Of a DNA stretch of 64,000 nt, positions 1 to 10,429 are shown piece by piece. Within the stretch, counting starts at the first letter, position 1, and every line of letters begins with the position of its first letter. Under the pieces are notes generated by a model that did not search any database, was not told the origin of the DNA, and saw only the letters and a program-made list of their open reading frames with translations. The stretch covers positions 1-64,000 of the forward strand of contig JBLHNB010000016.1 of assembly GCA_047621305.1 (NCBI GenBank), in the 5' to 3' direction. The translations under genes were made by a program, and so were the position numbers. Source of the stretch: Colwellia_A sp047621305 (GTDB lineage Bacteria; Pseudomonadota; Gammaproteobacteria; Enterobacterales; Alteromonadaceae).

Positions 1-325
1 GATCTATTATAAGCGAGAGTAAATGTTCAAGAGCAAGGCGCTTGAGTGAGTAATAGCGTGCTATTGGGATTGAAAGCAACGCAGATATTGGATATTTAGA
101 CCGTCTTAGAATGATCGATTCATTATTTCAATTGGTATTATATAACTGGCACACCCTTTATCAATTTGCTAACCCATACAACTTAATAACTCTCGACAGT
201 CAAAATAGCCTCTTTGTTAAAATCAAACAAAAACTCATAGATTGATGCCGAAAGGCTAGTCAAAACCAACCTGACACTGTTAGAATCTATCACATTGAAA
301 ACTTAAGAATCACGAGAATAATAAG
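1..325. other. Intergenic region, possible interspersed repeat remnant
   Basis: No gene is visible in these 325 bases. The first roughly 110 bases (words such as CAAGGCGCTTGAGTGAG and GCAACGCAGATATTGG) resemble dispersed intergenic repeats I associate with Alteromonadales genomes. No second copy lies in the window, so this is only an impression. The rest is AT-rich leader upstream of the YebC-family gene at 326. Confidence 0.3.
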
Positions 326-1051
326 ATGGGCAGAGCTTACCAAAACCGTAAATTGTCAATGGCGAAAACTGCTGGCGCAAAAACTAAAGTTTATTCTAAA
401 TACGGAAAAGCTATTTATGTATGCGCTAAAACTGGAGGGGTCGACCCTGATGGTAATTTATCACTACGTGGTATGATCGAGAAAGCGAAAAAAGATCAAG
501 TACCAACACATGTTATTGAAAATGCGCTTAAAAAAGCAGCTGGCGCTGGCGGTGAAGATTATTCTGAAGCGCGCTATGAAGGTTTTGGTCCAGGTAACTG
601 CATGGTGATAATTGATTGTTTAACTGACAATGGTAATCGTACCATCAAAGATGTACGTCAATGCTTTACTAAAACCTATGCCAAAATAGGTTCAACAGGT
701 ACCGTTTCTCATATGTTTAATCATCAGGCGGTATTCGCTTTTAAAGGTGAAGATGATGAAGCTGTATTAGAAAATTTAATGATGGCTGATATTGACGTTA
801 CAGATGTTGAACTTGAAGACGGCATTATTACCGTTTATGCACCACATACTGAGTTTTTCAAAATCAAAACTGAATTTGCTAACAGCATGCCAGAATTTGA
901 ACTCGAAGTTGAAGAGATTACTTGGGTACCACAAACTTATACTGAAATTTCTGGTGAAGAAGACACCGCCAATTTTGAAAGATTTATCGCCATGTTAGAT
1001 GATTGTGATGACGTACAGCACGTATATCACAACGCAGATATCGCTGAATAA
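326..1051 (+). CDS. YebC/PmpR (TACO1) family protein, YeeN-like
   Basis: A 241-aa protein covering the whole YebC/PmpR family length. It starts MGRAYQNRK and carries the family signatures YEGFGPGNCMVIID, DNGNRTIKDVR and GTVSHMF, and ends in the DDVQHVYHN motif. Family members are cytosolic DNA-binding regulators or, as shown more recently for some, ribosome-associated factors that relieve stalling at proline stretches. The 'TKVYSKYGKAIYV' N-terminal region resembles E. coli YeeN more than the ruvC-linked YebC, and no ruv genes are adjacent, so this is probably the second paralogue. A strong hairpin terminator follows 45 bases after the stop, so it is likely a single-gene transcript. Family assignment is secure; the target is unknown. 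Confidence 0.9.
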   Translation: MGRAYQNRKLSMAKTAGAKTKVYSKYGKAIYVCAKTGGVDPDGNLSLRGMIEKAKKDQVPTHVIENALKKAAGAGGEDYSEARYEGFGPGNCMVIIDCLTDNGNRTIKDVRQCFTKTYAKIGSTGTVSHMFNHQAVFAFKGEDDEAVLENLMMADIDVTDVELEDGIITVYAPHTEFFKIKTEFANSMPEFELEVEEITWVPQTYTEISGEEDTANFERFIAMLDDCDDVQHVYHNADIAE

Positions 1052-1095
1052 TTCTAATAATCAATCGGTTAATATAAAACCAAGGTATTTATATT

Positions 1096-1120
1096 AAGGC
1101 ATCTATATGATGCCTTTTTT
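1096..1120 (+). terminator. Rho-independent terminator after the YebC-family gene
   Basis: An 8-bp stem (AAGGCATC / GATGCCTT) with a TATAT loop is followed by a T run. It lies between the YebC-family stop and the threonine aldolase start, so the two genes are probably separate transcripts. Confidence 0.8.
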
Positions 1121-1138
1121 CGTTTTAAGGTAAATATA

Positions 1139-2161
1139 ATGATAGATTTTCGTTCTGATACAGTTACCCGCCCCTGCAAGAAAATGCGACAAGCGATGAG
1201 TGATGCAATAGTTGGTGATGATGTTTATGGTGACGATCCAACCGTAAACGAACTAGAGCGTTGGGCCGCAGAAAGTCATGGCATGGAAGCGGCTCTTTTT
1301 TGTACTTCAGGTACTCAAGCTAACCTCCTTGCACTAATGACACATTGTCAGCGCGGTGATGAATATTTATGTGGTCAACAAGCGCATAATTACAAATTTG
1401 AGGGTGGAGGGGCTGCAGTTTTAGGCTCTATTCAACCTCAACCTATTCAAAATGAGGTTGATGGCACTCTCTGTTTTGATAAGCTTAAAGCCGCAATAAA
1501 ACCCGATGACAGTCATTTTGCCAAAACAACTTTATTGAGTATTGAAAACACCATTAATGGTAAAGTTATTCCATTATCTTATATAAAAAAAGCACGTGAA
1601 TTTACCCACCAACATCACTTAAAACTACACCTTGATGGTGCTCGTATTTATAATGCAATTACCGCTCTCAATATAGATATTAACGATATTACTCAGTATC
1701 TTGACTCAATCAGTATTTGCTTATCGAAAGGACTAGGTGCACCAGTAGGATCATTATTGTTAGGCAATAAAGAATTTATTAAAAATGCGCGGCGTTGGCG
1801 TAAAATGCTTGGTGGCGGTATGCGTCAAGCCGGAATTCTCGCTGCTGCAGCCACAATAGCGCTTAAAGATAATGTCGCTAAAATAGCTGAAGATCATAAA
1901 AACGCCGCATATTTAGCAGCTAAACTGAGCGAAATAGAGGGATTAAAGGTTAACATTGAACATGTAGAAACAAACATGGTATTTGTTAAACTCGCAAATA
2001 CAATCGAGATTAAAAGCATTGCTGAAAGCTTAAAAGAAAAAAACATTTTAATCAGTGCTGGCAATCCATTGCGCTTAGTTACGCACCTTGATATCAATAA
2101 ACGTGATATTGATACTTTTGTATCTGAACTCAAAAAATCGCTGATAAACTGTCATCAATAA
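1139..2161 (+). CDS. ltaE: Low-specificity L-threonine aldolase
   Basis: A 340-aa fold-type I PLP enzyme that cleaves L-threonine or allo-threonine to glycine and acetaldehyde. The N-terminus has the family motif IDFRSDTVTRP. HLDGAR (residues 164-169) carries the PLP-binding Asp, and SKGLGAPVGS places the PLP-lysine at residue 197. Length is typical. An AAGG ribosome site lies 8 bases before the ATG. It is a monocistronic cytosolic enzyme; the next gene converges on it across a 366-bp gap. Family is clear; stereospecificity cannot be read from sequence. Confidence 0.92.
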   Translation: MIDFRSDTVTRPCKKMRQAMSDAIVGDDVYGDDPTVNELERWAAESHGMEAALFCTSGTQANLLALMTHCQRGDEYLCGQQAHNYKFEGGGAAVLGSIQPQPIQNEVDGTLCFDKLKAAIKPDDSHFAKTTLLSIENTINGKVIPLSYIKKAREFTHQHHLKLHLDGARIYNAITALNIDINDITQYLDSISICLSKGLGAPVGSLLLGNKEFIKNARRWRKMLGGGMRQAGILAAAATIALKDNVAKIAEDHKNAAYLAAKLSEIEGLKVNIEHVETNMVFVKLANTIEIKSIAESLKEKNILISAGNPLRLVTHLDINKRDIDTFVSELKKSLINCHQ

Positions 2162-2527
2162 GTTATAAAAGATGACTTAAGTATCAATTATATATAGCGT
2201 ATTGGTAAAAGGTAAATGTATTAATGCCAGCAAGCTTCACTAAAATACTGGCTTTAACTTGGGTTTAGGTGAAATATCAAAACAGGCGATATTTAGCGAT
2301 AATTTCGCCTCTAATTCTATAAAATGGCCTAGTGTATTTAATTAATACGCTAAACCTAACACCAAATTTATTCGCAGCTATAGCACCCCGTATTTGATTC
2401 GCGACGCTAATGGTCTTTATACAGTCAAAAATTATTGAAGACTACTGAATTTAGGGACTAACCTCAACTATAGTTGCTGCCAAACCATGATCATTCAATT
2501 AAGTATTCTAATTTTAATTAACGATAA
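2162..2527. other. Intergenic region between convergent genes
   Basis: 366 bases between the convergent threonine aldolase and VOC-family genes. It is AT-rich with no open frame of note. A near-palindrome, GTGTATTTAATTAATACGC, around 2331-2350 could act as a weak hairpin. I see no RNA gene or mobile remnant. Confidence 0.4.
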
Positions 2528-2908
2528 TTAGTCAGTTCGCTCTACTCGCCATGGTGGGTTTAAACGATTTTCTCCAGCCCAATAAAATTTTATTTTGTTG
2601 CCGGATGGATCGTGAGTTATAGCCTCCCGCCATAAGTACGAGGTATCTGTTGGTAATTGCGAAAATTTAACTCCTTTAGCAATAAATCCCGCAACTAGAT
2701 CGTCAAGATCTTGATGCTCAAAATAAATAATCGCGCCGTTTATAAACGGCTCATCATTAAGTGATAAAGAAAATGTAGAGCCGCCATTAATACATTCGAA
2801 TCGAGCATAATGCTCAGTATCAACAATTTGCGTAAAACCTAGTTTTCGATAAAAAGCGGTAGCTAACGCCATGTCTATAACAGGTAAGGTTATTTGATTT
2901 AATTGCAT
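2528..2908 (-). CDS. VOC (glyoxalase/bleomycin-resistance) family protein
   Basis: A small single-domain vicinal-oxygen-chelate protein: it opens with LNQITLPVIDMALATAFYRKLGF and ends with the strand motif ITHDPSGNKIKFYWA. Such proteins are metal-dependent isomerases, dioxygenases or drug-binding proteins, and the substrate cannot be inferred. I take the ATG at 2908 (127... residues counted from MQLNQ) rather than the TTG three codons upstream, because AAGG sits 10 bases before this ATG and only one base before the TTG. It is a lone gene next to mazG on the same strand, separated by about 160 bases. Confidence 0.8.
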   Translation of the reverse strand: MQLNQITLPVIDMALATAFYRKLGFTQIVDTEHYARFECINGGSTFSLSLNDEPFINGAIIYFEHQDLDDLVAGFIAKGVKFSQLPTDTSYLWREAITHDPSGNKIKFYWAGENRLNPPWRVERTD

Positions 2909-3066
2909 AGGAGGCAAACCTTTTTATTTATCTTATTTATTAAATCTACGTAAATTATATTGTTTATTTAATACGGTAAAGTCCAAAACAAATAGAACAC
3001 CTGCATAATGGTTGCATCAGTAATAATAGAGACTATTCAACTTGATATTATAAAATGACGTGAATA

Positions 3067-3885
3067 TTACTCCGTGGCTTTAACTTGTTGCCAGTATTCC
3101 TCTAATGTCGCTAAGTCATGTTCAGTAAAAGCTTTATTTGACTGTTTAACGCGATCTTCAACACCATGAAAGCGTTTGGTAAATTTTTTACTGGCTTGTC
3201 TTAACAATGCTTCAGGGTCTTGTTTTGCATGACGGCAAAGATTGACTACCGCAAACATTAAATCACCGATTTCTTCAGCCAACGCTTGGGGATTTTGATG
3301 TAGTTCTTCTCTAACTTCATCAACTTCTTCAACTACTTTAGCAAATACATCATCAATATTGTGCCAGTCAAAACCTACATGAGCACAGCGTTTTTGAATT
3401 TTAGCTGCTTGTGATAATGCCGGTAAATTTTTAGGAATATCAGCTAAAATACTTAAGTTTTCTTTGGAATTTTTGAGTTCTCGTTCTTTAATTTTTTCGT
3501 TTTCCCAATTTGCTTTAATTTCATCGTCAGTTATTAAATGTTCATTCGCAAAAACATGAGGATGACGTCGAATAAGCTTCTCACAAATAGAAGTAACAAC
3601 ACCGTTAAAATCAAATAGCTGTTGTTCCTTTCCTAGTTGACTATAAAAAATCACTTGGAATAATAAGTCACCAAGTTCTTTTTCCAACTCAGCAAAATCG
3701 CCTTGTTCAATAGCATCGGCAACCTCATAAGCCTCTTCTAAGGTATAAGGTACAATAGAGGTGAAATTTTGTTTAATATCCCATGGGCAGCCTGTTGTTG
3801 GGTCTCGAAGCTGTTCCATGATCCAGCGTAATTTTTCAATTGACGGTTCGCTGTCAGTATTAAGGTTTAACTTATTCTCAGTCAT
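3067..3885 (-). CDS. mazG: Nucleoside triphosphate pyrophosphohydrolase MazG
   Basis: A 272-aa protein with two tandem MazG domains. The first contains CPWDIKQ, the EEAYE helix and ELGDLLFQV; the second contains VVEEVDEVREEL and EEIGDLMFAVVN. These E-x-x-E and E-x-x-D pairs bind Mg2+. The enzyme hydrolyses NTPs to NMP and pyrophosphate and is linked to (p)ppGpp control in E. coli. Here it lies directly downstream of relA on the same strand, with a 20-base gap, as in E. coli, so the two are probably cotranscribed. Confidence 0.95.
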   Translation of the reverse strand: MTENKLNLNTDSEPSIEKLRWIMEQLRDPTTGCPWDIKQNFTSIVPYTLEEAYEVADAIEQGDFAELEKELGDLLFQVIFYSQLGKEQQLFDFNGVVTSICEKLIRRHPHVFANEHLITDDEIKANWENEKIKERELKNSKENLSILADIPKNLPALSQAAKIQKRCAHVGFDWHNIDDVFAKVVEEVDEVREELHQNPQALAEEIGDLMFAVVNLCRHAKQDPEALLRQASKKFTKRFHGVEDRVKQSNKAFTEHDLATLEEYWQQVKATE

Positions 3886-3905
3886 TTATTTTATGTACTC
3901 TATTT

Positions 3906-6101
3906 TTAAAGGCGTTTTGCTTCAACGATGTCATCAAGCTGTAATAGCTTACCAAGTAATCTCGCCAATACTTCAATATTCGTTAGCTCGAGATTCAACA
4001 ACATGCTCATGGTTTGCTTGCTAGTATCAGTGTGACTCTCGATACCAATAATACTGACACGCTCATTGGCAATTATGGTTGAAACATCACGGAATAACCC
4101 CTGACGATCACTACCAATAATTTTCACCGTGGCTTGATAACTTTTATTATCCTGCTCGCCCCACTGTACTTCAACCTCACGTTCAGGTTGCAGTGATAAG
4201 GCATTAGCTAACTGCTCACAGTCATCTCGATGTACTGATATACCACGCCCCTGCGTAATAAACCCCGTAATATCATCACCTGGCACAGCATGACAACATT
4301 TGGCCATGTGGGTTAATAAGTTACCAACGCCAGACACCGTTATACCATTACTATCAGCAGCGTATTGGTGAGTTTGACTTGGCTGTTTTATTACCGAATT
4401 GGGGTCAAGTTCCTCAACTGGCTTGGATTTTTCATGCGCTTGATTAAGAAAATTAACAATTTGATTTAATCGTGCATTTCCTGAGCCTATAGCAGCATAC
4501 AAATCGTCAATACTGTTAATATTAAAGCGTTTGCTGGTCGCCATTAAGTCGACATGACCAAGTTTTAATTTGGCTAACTCTGTATCAAGTAAATCCTTGC
4601 CAGTAATTATATGTTTGTCACGGTCTTGGAGTTTAAAATAATGTTGAACCTTGGCTCGTGCTCTTGCTGTATGAATATAATGTAAACTTGGATTTAACCA
4701 ATCACGACTTGGGTTGGGTGTTTTACTGCGTAATATTTCAATTTGGTCACCTGTTTGTAGGCGATAGGTAAATGGTACAATTCGACCAAAAACTTTTGCT
4801 CCAATACAACAATGTCCAACATTAGAATGAATATAATAAGCAAAATCTAGTGGCGTTGCGTTAACGGGTAAGTCAATCACATCACCGCTGGGAGTAAAAA
4901 CATAGATTCGGTCTTCAAAGACTTGGCTGCGGAGCTCATCAATTAATTCGCCGCTTTCTGTAACATCTTCTTGCCATTGTAGAATTTTTCTTAACCAGCT
5001 GATTTTTTCATCAAAGCCAGTCGATTTTCCGCTGGCGGTGCCTTCTTTATAACGCCAGTGAGCAGCAACACCCAGTTCAGCATCATCATCCATTTGCTGT
5101 GTTCTAATTTGAACCTCAACAGATTTTCCTTCTGGACCAAGCACCACTGTATGAATCGATTGATAACCATTAGGTTTAGGTGTAGCAACATAGTCATCAA
5201 ACTCGTTGGCTAAATGTTTCCAACTGGTATGAACAATACCTAAAGCACCGTAACAATCTTGTAGTTTTTTAACGACAACTCGCACTGCTCGCACATCAAA
5301 TAATTGGTCAAAGTCTAATGATTTTTTCTGCATTTTTTTCCAAATGCTGAAAATATGTTTAGGGCGTCCATAGACCTCCCCTTCAATATGTAATTCTTTT
5401 AATTGCAGCGCTAAGTGATCAACAAAATCGACCATGTAACGTTCTCGGTCTAAACGTTTCTCGTCTAAAAGCTTAGCAATTTTTTTATAAACGTCAGGGT
5501 GTAAATAACGAAAAGCTATATCTTCAAGCTCCCATTTTAACTGCCCTATTCCGAGCCTATTCGCTAGTGGAGCATAAATATTTTCAGTTTCTTTTGCGGC
5601 TAAAACACGTGTTTCTTCATCGCTATTCTTAACAATGCGTAAATGACATAAACGCTCGGCTAATTTAATGACGACCGCACGAACATCGTCGACCATTGCC
5701 AACAACATGCGACGGATGTTGTCAACTTGACCCGCAGAGACCTGATTTGATTTACTTTGCTGTAGCGCTTTAATCGCTTCCATTTGACTAACGCCATTAC
5801 AAAGCAAATAGATTTGTTTGTTAAAATTCTCTTGAATGAAGTCTAGCGCAATACAGTCATACTCTAATAACGGACATAAAAAAGCGGCACATAGTGAATC
5901 TTTATCGAGATTCAATGTTGACAATATTTCAACCATTTCCAATGACTTGGTCTGGCACTCTTCTTGTTCATCAAAGTATTGTGAAACTTTTGCCCATAAC
6001 ACTTCCAACGCTTTGTTTTTAGCGGCACTAAGCTCGAGTGAACTTAACCATTGCTCAAAGCTTGTTTTGGACATTTGATGTGATTTACGCACCGAAACCA
6101 T
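3906..6101 (-). CDS. relA: GTP pyrophosphokinase RelA
   Basis: A 731-aa RelA/SpoT homologue: degenerate HD region (residues about 20-190), synthetase domain, TGS domain (from about 410, RIYVFTPSGDVIDLP), a zinc/conserved-Cys region (AKCCHAVPGDDI) and a C-terminal ACT domain. The synthetase carries E-F-D-D at residues 300-303, the acidic motif of monofunctional RelA (bifunctional SpoT/Rel enzymes have RxKD). The HD domain lacks a proper HD pair. It therefore should make (p)ppGpp on stalled ribosomes but not degrade it. It sits in the conserved order rlmD-relA-mazG, opposite the BarA-like kinase. Confidence 0.96.
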   Translation of the reverse strand: MVSVRKSHQMSKTSFEQWLSSLELSAAKNKALEVLWAKVSQYFDEQEECQTKSLEMVEILSTLNLDKDSLCAAFLCPLLEYDCIALDFIQENFNKQIYLLCNGVSQMEAIKALQQSKSNQVSAGQVDNIRRMLLAMVDDVRAVVIKLAERLCHLRIVKNSDEETRVLAAKETENIYAPLANRLGIGQLKWELEDIAFRYLHPDVYKKIAKLLDEKRLDRERYMVDFVDHLALQLKELHIEGEVYGRPKHIFSIWKKMQKKSLDFDQLFDVRAVRVVVKKLQDCYGALGIVHTSWKHLANEFDDYVATPKPNGYQSIHTVVLGPEGKSVEVQIRTQQMDDDAELGVAAHWRYKEGTASGKSTGFDEKISWLRKILQWQEDVTESGELIDELRSQVFEDRIYVFTPSGDVIDLPVNATPLDFAYYIHSNVGHCCIGAKVFGRIVPFTYRLQTGDQIEILRSKTPNPSRDWLNPSLHYIHTARARAKVQHYFKLQDRDKHIITGKDLLDTELAKLKLGHVDLMATSKRFNINSIDDLYAAIGSGNARLNQIVNFLNQAHEKSKPVEELDPNSVIKQPSQTHQYAADSNGITVSGVGNLLTHMAKCCHAVPGDDITGFITQGRGISVHRDDCEQLANALSLQPEREVEVQWGEQDNKSYQATVKIIGSDRQGLFRDVSTIIANERVSIIGIESHTDTSKQTMSMLLNLELTNIEVLARLLGKLLQLDDIVEAKRL

Positions 6102-6150
6102 GAGAATTCCTATTTTTCCTTTAAGCTATAATTAACAATATTTACAACAC

Positions 6151-7467
6151 TTAACGAGTCAACAATACCATAGTCTCGATATGCTTTGTTTGTGGAAACA
6201 TATCCATTATTGCTATTTTTTCAATTTTATAGCTGTGGGTAAGTAATAACTCTATATCTCTGGCCAGTGATGCTGGGTCACAACTAACATATAAAATACA
6301 CGGTATCGAAAGTTTTAGCAGCTGTTCTACTGCTTGGTATGCACCCGCTCGCGCAGGATCAAGTACGACTTTGTCATACCCCTCGATATGCCAAGGCTTT
6401 GATGACCAGTCAGTATTTAAGTCAGCTTGATAGAAAGAGCAATTACCTATCTTATTTATTGCCGCATTTTCATTTGCTTTATCGACCATGACTTGCAAAC
6501 CTTCAACCCCCACTACCGACTGTACTTGTTGAGCTATTGGTAGTGTAAAATTTCCTAGGCCGCAAAATAAATCCAAGACTTTATCCGTAGGTTTAAGTAT
6601 TAACCACTGTAACGCTTGCTCGATCATCTTTACATTAACAAGATGATTTATTTGAATAAAGTCTTTAGGTTCAAAGTGAATATCTACACCCTGAGGCAAC
6701 GAATAATGTAAGTCTGTCATTGCTATTAATGGTGTTAAACGATCCCCTTCATCAATAACAACCTGCCAACTATTGTCTTGAATAGCTTGCAGCCATAACT
6801 TTTTATCTGCACTATTCATTGGTTTTAATTGACGTATTATTAGCGTAACTTTATCCGTAGCGATAACCTCAACATGGCCAATAGCACAATGTGTCGTTAA
6901 CTTTTGAATAATCACATTTAACTGTACAAAAATATTTTGTAATGGTTCAACCAAAACCGGGCAGCATTTAATAGCGGTTAATTGATTAGTGGCTTTTTGC
7001 CTGAAACCTATGGTTGCTTGCCCTTTTTTATTATATTGCACACCGATTCTTGCTTTACGACGATATTGCCAAGGAGAACTTGTAACTGGAGGTTGCCAAG
7101 GAAGTTGCCCATTAATATGATTATATGTGAAAAGTTGAGATACCTTCTCTTGCTTAAACGGTAAATGTTGCTCAAAATTTAAATGTTGTAGGTCACAACC
7201 ACCACATGTTTTAAAGTGTTTACATTCTGCGTCGACTCTATATTCACTTTTACTAACAATATCAATTAACTTAGCTCGAGCGTATTTACTTTTTTTCTCA
7301 AAGACTTTAGCCGTAACACTTTCATTCAAAAGTGTTCCTTCAACAAATATGGGTTTATTTTGATAATGAGCTACACCACAACCATTATGGTCCAAGCGCT
7401 CAATCGTTAGTTTAATTTGTTGACCTAAAGTCTGTTTTTTATCGGTTGCTTTGAAAAAATTTGCCAT
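6151..7467 (-). CDS. rlmD: 23S rRNA (uracil-1939-C5)-methyltransferase RlmD
   Basis: A 438-aa RumA-type methyltransferase. The N-terminal TRAM-like domain is followed by Fe-S cysteines (C82, C88, C91 in ECKHFKTCGGC, plus a later Cys). The SAM site is VLDLFCGLGNFTLP, and the catalytic region has LDPARAGA and VSCDPASLARD, with the nucleophilic Cys. It methylates U1939 of 23S rRNA. The gene is upstream of relA on the same strand, about 50 bases away, and diverges from the hybrid kinase gene. An alternative within the family would be RlmC, but the length and relA linkage support RlmD. Confidence 0.93.
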   Translation of the reverse strand: MANFFKATDKKQTLGQQIKLTIERLDHNGCGVAHYQNKPIFVEGTLLNESVTAKVFEKKSKYARAKLIDIVSKSEYRVDAECKHFKTCGGCDLQHLNFEQHLPFKQEKVSQLFTYNHINGQLPWQPPVTSSPWQYRRKARIGVQYNKKGQATIGFRQKATNQLTAIKCCPVLVEPLQNIFVQLNVIIQKLTTHCAIGHVEVIATDKVTLIIRQLKPMNSADKKLWLQAIQDNSWQVVIDEGDRLTPLIAMTDLHYSLPQGVDIHFEPKDFIQINHLVNVKMIEQALQWLILKPTDKVLDLFCGLGNFTLPIAQQVQSVVGVEGLQVMVDKANENAAINKIGNCSFYQADLNTDWSSKPWHIEGYDKVVLDPARAGAYQAVEQLLKLSIPCILYVSCDPASLARDIELLLTHSYKIEKIAIMDMFPQTKHIETMVLLTR

Positions 7468-7586
7468 GAGATATACCTGTTATCAGTCAACACTACAATT
7501 TTAGATTAGTATATGACATGATAAGATTTATACTTTGAAGTATGCTTAAGATAAGCTGGTAATTCTACACGAAAGTTAAGAGAGAC

Positions 7587-10394
7587 ATGCATAAAATAAG
7601 TCTAAAAGACTGGGTCATATTACTGACAATCATTCCAACAACTTTGATAGGTTTATCCATTGCAGGTTATTTTTCATATAGCCGCTATATCGAACTTGAC
7701 GATTTTCTTACGACTCGGTCGCAAAGTATTATTGAACCCCTCGCCATTGCTAGTGTCGATCCTATTCTGCATAAACAACGTGAAAAGCTGCGCCATTTAG
7801 TTGGAGCGACCCATAGAAGCCAATCTTCCATCGTTAAAAATATAACGGTTTTCACACAAGACAACCAAATATTAGTCACCAGTGCCTATAACGGTGATAT
7901 AAATTTAATGCGCCTAGATGCGGGTGAAGCGATCCCGCAAAGTACTTCTGTTATCGAACGCGACAATTTCTTAATCTTTAGAACGCCTATTATTGATGAA
8001 TCAAGTCAAACTACTGAAAATGACGCTTTACACTCAACAAAAAGAACCACAAATCATCAAAATAACATTGGCTATATCGCCATGCAAGTCAATAAAGACA
8101 ACATAAAATTCAATCAACAAAGTCAAATACTAACAGCGCTATCTATTGTATTCTTTGGCTCTTTAATTAGCGCGTTGTTCTCAATACGATTAATAAAAAA
8201 TGTTACCCGCCCAGTATCAGCAATGGTTAAAGCAATTGATAGAATAAGAGAAGGAAAACAAGACAGCCGTGTTAGTGGTCAATTAATTGGTGAATTAAAC
8301 TTTCTAAAAAATGGCATTAATGCCATGGCACAGTCATTAGGTGATTATCATGATGAAATGCAAGGCAGCATTGACCAAGCAACAATTGACTTAAGAGAAA
8401 GTTTAGAGCAATTTGAAATTCAGAATGTTGAGCTCGATATTGCAAAGCGCAAAGCGCAAGATGCCAACAAAGTGAAGTCAGAATTTTTAGCCAATATGAG
8501 CCATGAATTAAGAACGCCGTTAAACGGTGTCATAGGTTTTACCAGACAAGTACTTAAAACACCATTAAGTGATACCCAGCGAGACTATTTGCAAACTATA
8601 GAGCGCTCTGCTGCTAATTTGCTGTCTATCATTAACGATATATTAGATTTTTCTAAACTAGATGCCGGGAAAATGGTCATTGAGAGTATTCCTTTTTCAT
8701 TGCGAGAGACCGCCGAAGAAGCATTAACTCTACTGGCACCGAGCGCCCATCAAAAAAACATCGAATTATCGCTCAATATCAGCAGTATATTACCCGATTC
8801 ACTTATCGGTGACGCGATGCGAATTAAACAAATACTGATCAATTTAGCCAGTAACGCCATTAAATTTACCGACAAAGGTTCAGTTAACATCGATATCAGA
8901 TGTGAACATGTTGATAATCACTCAGCCATCATCAAAGTTGAGCTCGTTGATACCGGAATTGGTATGAGCCCAGAACAACAAAGCACAATTTTTGAAGCAT
9001 TTGGTCAAGCAGATAAAAGTGTCACTCGTTTGTATGGGGGTACAGGTTTAGGTCTGGTTATCTCTCAACGTTTAGTCTCCGAAATGCATGGAAATATGGG
9101 GTTTTTAAGTATTGATGGTCAAGGTTCCACCTTTTGGTTTACTTTTCAATGTGAAGTCAACCCTATGTCATTACTACCCTTGCTAAATACACATGGTCTA
9201 AAACAAAAGCACATTTTATATTTTGAGCCTCATAACCACAGTAGAATGTCAACAACAGAAATTATGATCAGTTGGGATATGAAGGTATCTCATGCTACCA
9301 GCCTTAAACAACTGAGTGAAATACTACAACAGCAAGATCATTTGGATTACATATTAATTGGTCACGATGCATCACCAACGGGTATCAATGACTTCAAAAA
9401 ATCACTTAAAGCTATTAAAACGTATAATACACCAATACATGTTGCTCTTAATAGTAGCTCTCCAAGCATTCAGGAAACGCTCATTGCCAGTGGTGCGTCG
9501 AGTTGTATCAGTAAACCAATAACGCCTTATCGCTTATGCAAAGCATTAAGATCTCAAGGAAATACTATTATTGAAGAAACTAATAATATTCCTGATAAGA
9601 AAATACCAGTCAAAGTGCTTGCTGTTGATGACAATGATGCGAACTTAAAACTGATTAAGGCCTTATTGTTAGAACAAGTTGACGCGGTAATTACCGCGAC
9701 AAATGGTAAAGAAGCGCTCGCATTGTGTAAAAATGAAAAGTACGCACTTATTTTTATGGATATACAAATGCCTGTTATGGATGGCGTTACAGCTTTGACC
9801 GCAATTAAAGAACAAACCTTTAACGATACCACCCCTATCATCGCGGTAACTGCACATGCACTTTCTGGTGAAAAGGATAAGTTATTAGAGCAGGGCTTTG
9901 ATTTTTATATGACGAAACCTATTGATGAAACAATGTTACGCCATACCATCTATGAATATTGTGATTTAAATATTTTAACAAAATCAAATGCCATAATAAT
10001 GCACAATAGCATAACGGAAACACAAGTACCGGCTAAAACTAATGTTGTTATTGATTGGCCCCTTGCCCTTAAACGCGCTGGTAATAAGGCAGAGTTAGCA
10101 AAGGATATGCTTAAAGGATTGGCGCAAAGTTTACCAGAAACAAAACAAAATATATCAGAGGCATTAACATCCCAAGATACGGCCCAATTAAAAACATTAA
10201 TTCATAAACTAAACGGTGCTTGTTGTTATTCTGGTGTACCAAATTTAGGCTATGTCACTCATCTTATTGAAACAGAATTAAAACGTGATGTTAGTATTGA
10301 TGATTTGGAACCAGAGTTTTTGGAGTTTTTTGAACATCTTGACAGTGTGATAAGGCAGGCGCCCATTATATTGAGTTCCCTAGTGGAGTCTTAA
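7587..10394 (+). CDS. barA: BarA-like tripartite hybrid sensor histidine kinase
   Basis: A 935-aa inner-membrane kinase. Two membrane segments (about 9-31 and 181-203) flank a periplasmic domain. HAMP comes next, then HisKA with H306 in FLANMSHELRTP and an HATPase (N-box NLASNAIKF, G-boxes DTGIGM and GGTGLGL). A degenerate receiver-like region (about 540-655) is followed by a true receiver (DD 681-682, D725 in IFMDIQMPVMDG, K in MTKP) and a C-terminal HPt domain with H873 in IHKLNGACCY. This is the BarA layout; BarA phosphorylates UvrY/GacA to induce Csr small RNAs. Position opposite rlmD-relA matches barA in other gammaproteobacteria. The UvrY partner is not in this window. Confidence 0.9.
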   Translation: MHKISLKDWVILLTIIPTTLIGLSIAGYFSYSRYIELDDFLTTRSQSIIEPLAIASVDPILHKQREKLRHLVGATHRSQSSIVKNITVFTQDNQILVTSAYNGDINLMRLDAGEAIPQSTSVIERDNFLIFRTPIIDESSQTTENDALHSTKRTTNHQNNIGYIAMQVNKDNIKFNQQSQILTALSIVFFGSLISALFSIRLIKNVTRPVSAMVKAIDRIREGKQDSRVSGQLIGELNFLKNGINAMAQSLGDYHDEMQGSIDQATIDLRESLEQFEIQNVELDIAKRKAQDANKVKSEFLANMSHELRTPLNGVIGFTRQVLKTPLSDTQRDYLQTIERSAANLLSIINDILDFSKLDAGKMVIESIPFSLRETAEEALTLLAPSAHQKNIELSLNISSILPDSLIGDAMRIKQILINLASNAIKFTDKGSVNIDIRCEHVDNHSAIIKVELVDTGIGMSPEQQSTIFEAFGQADKSVTRLYGGTGLGLVISQRLVSEMHGNMGFLSIDGQGSTFWFTFQCEVNPMSLLPLLNTHGLKQKHILYFEPHNHSRMSTTEIMISWDMKVSHATSLKQLSEILQQQDHLDYILIGHDASPTGINDFKKSLKAIKTYNTPIHVALNSSSPSIQETLIASGASSCISKPITPYRLCKALRSQGNTIIEETNNIPDKKIPVKVLAVDDNDANLKLIKALLLEQVDAVITATNGKEALALCKNEKYALIFMDIQMPVMDGVTALTAIKEQTFNDTTPIIAVTAHALSGEKDKLLEQGFDFYMTKPIDETMLRHTIYEYCDLNILTKSNAIIMHNSITETQVPAKTNVVIDWPLALKRAGNKAELAKDMLKGLAQSLPETKQNISEALTSQDTAQLKTLIHKLNGACCYSGVPNLGYVTHLIETELKRDVSIDDLEPEFLEFFEHLDSVIRQAPIILSSLVES

Positions 10395-10429
10395 GAATAA
10401 GCGTTAATCCATTGTTATTAAACTTTTTG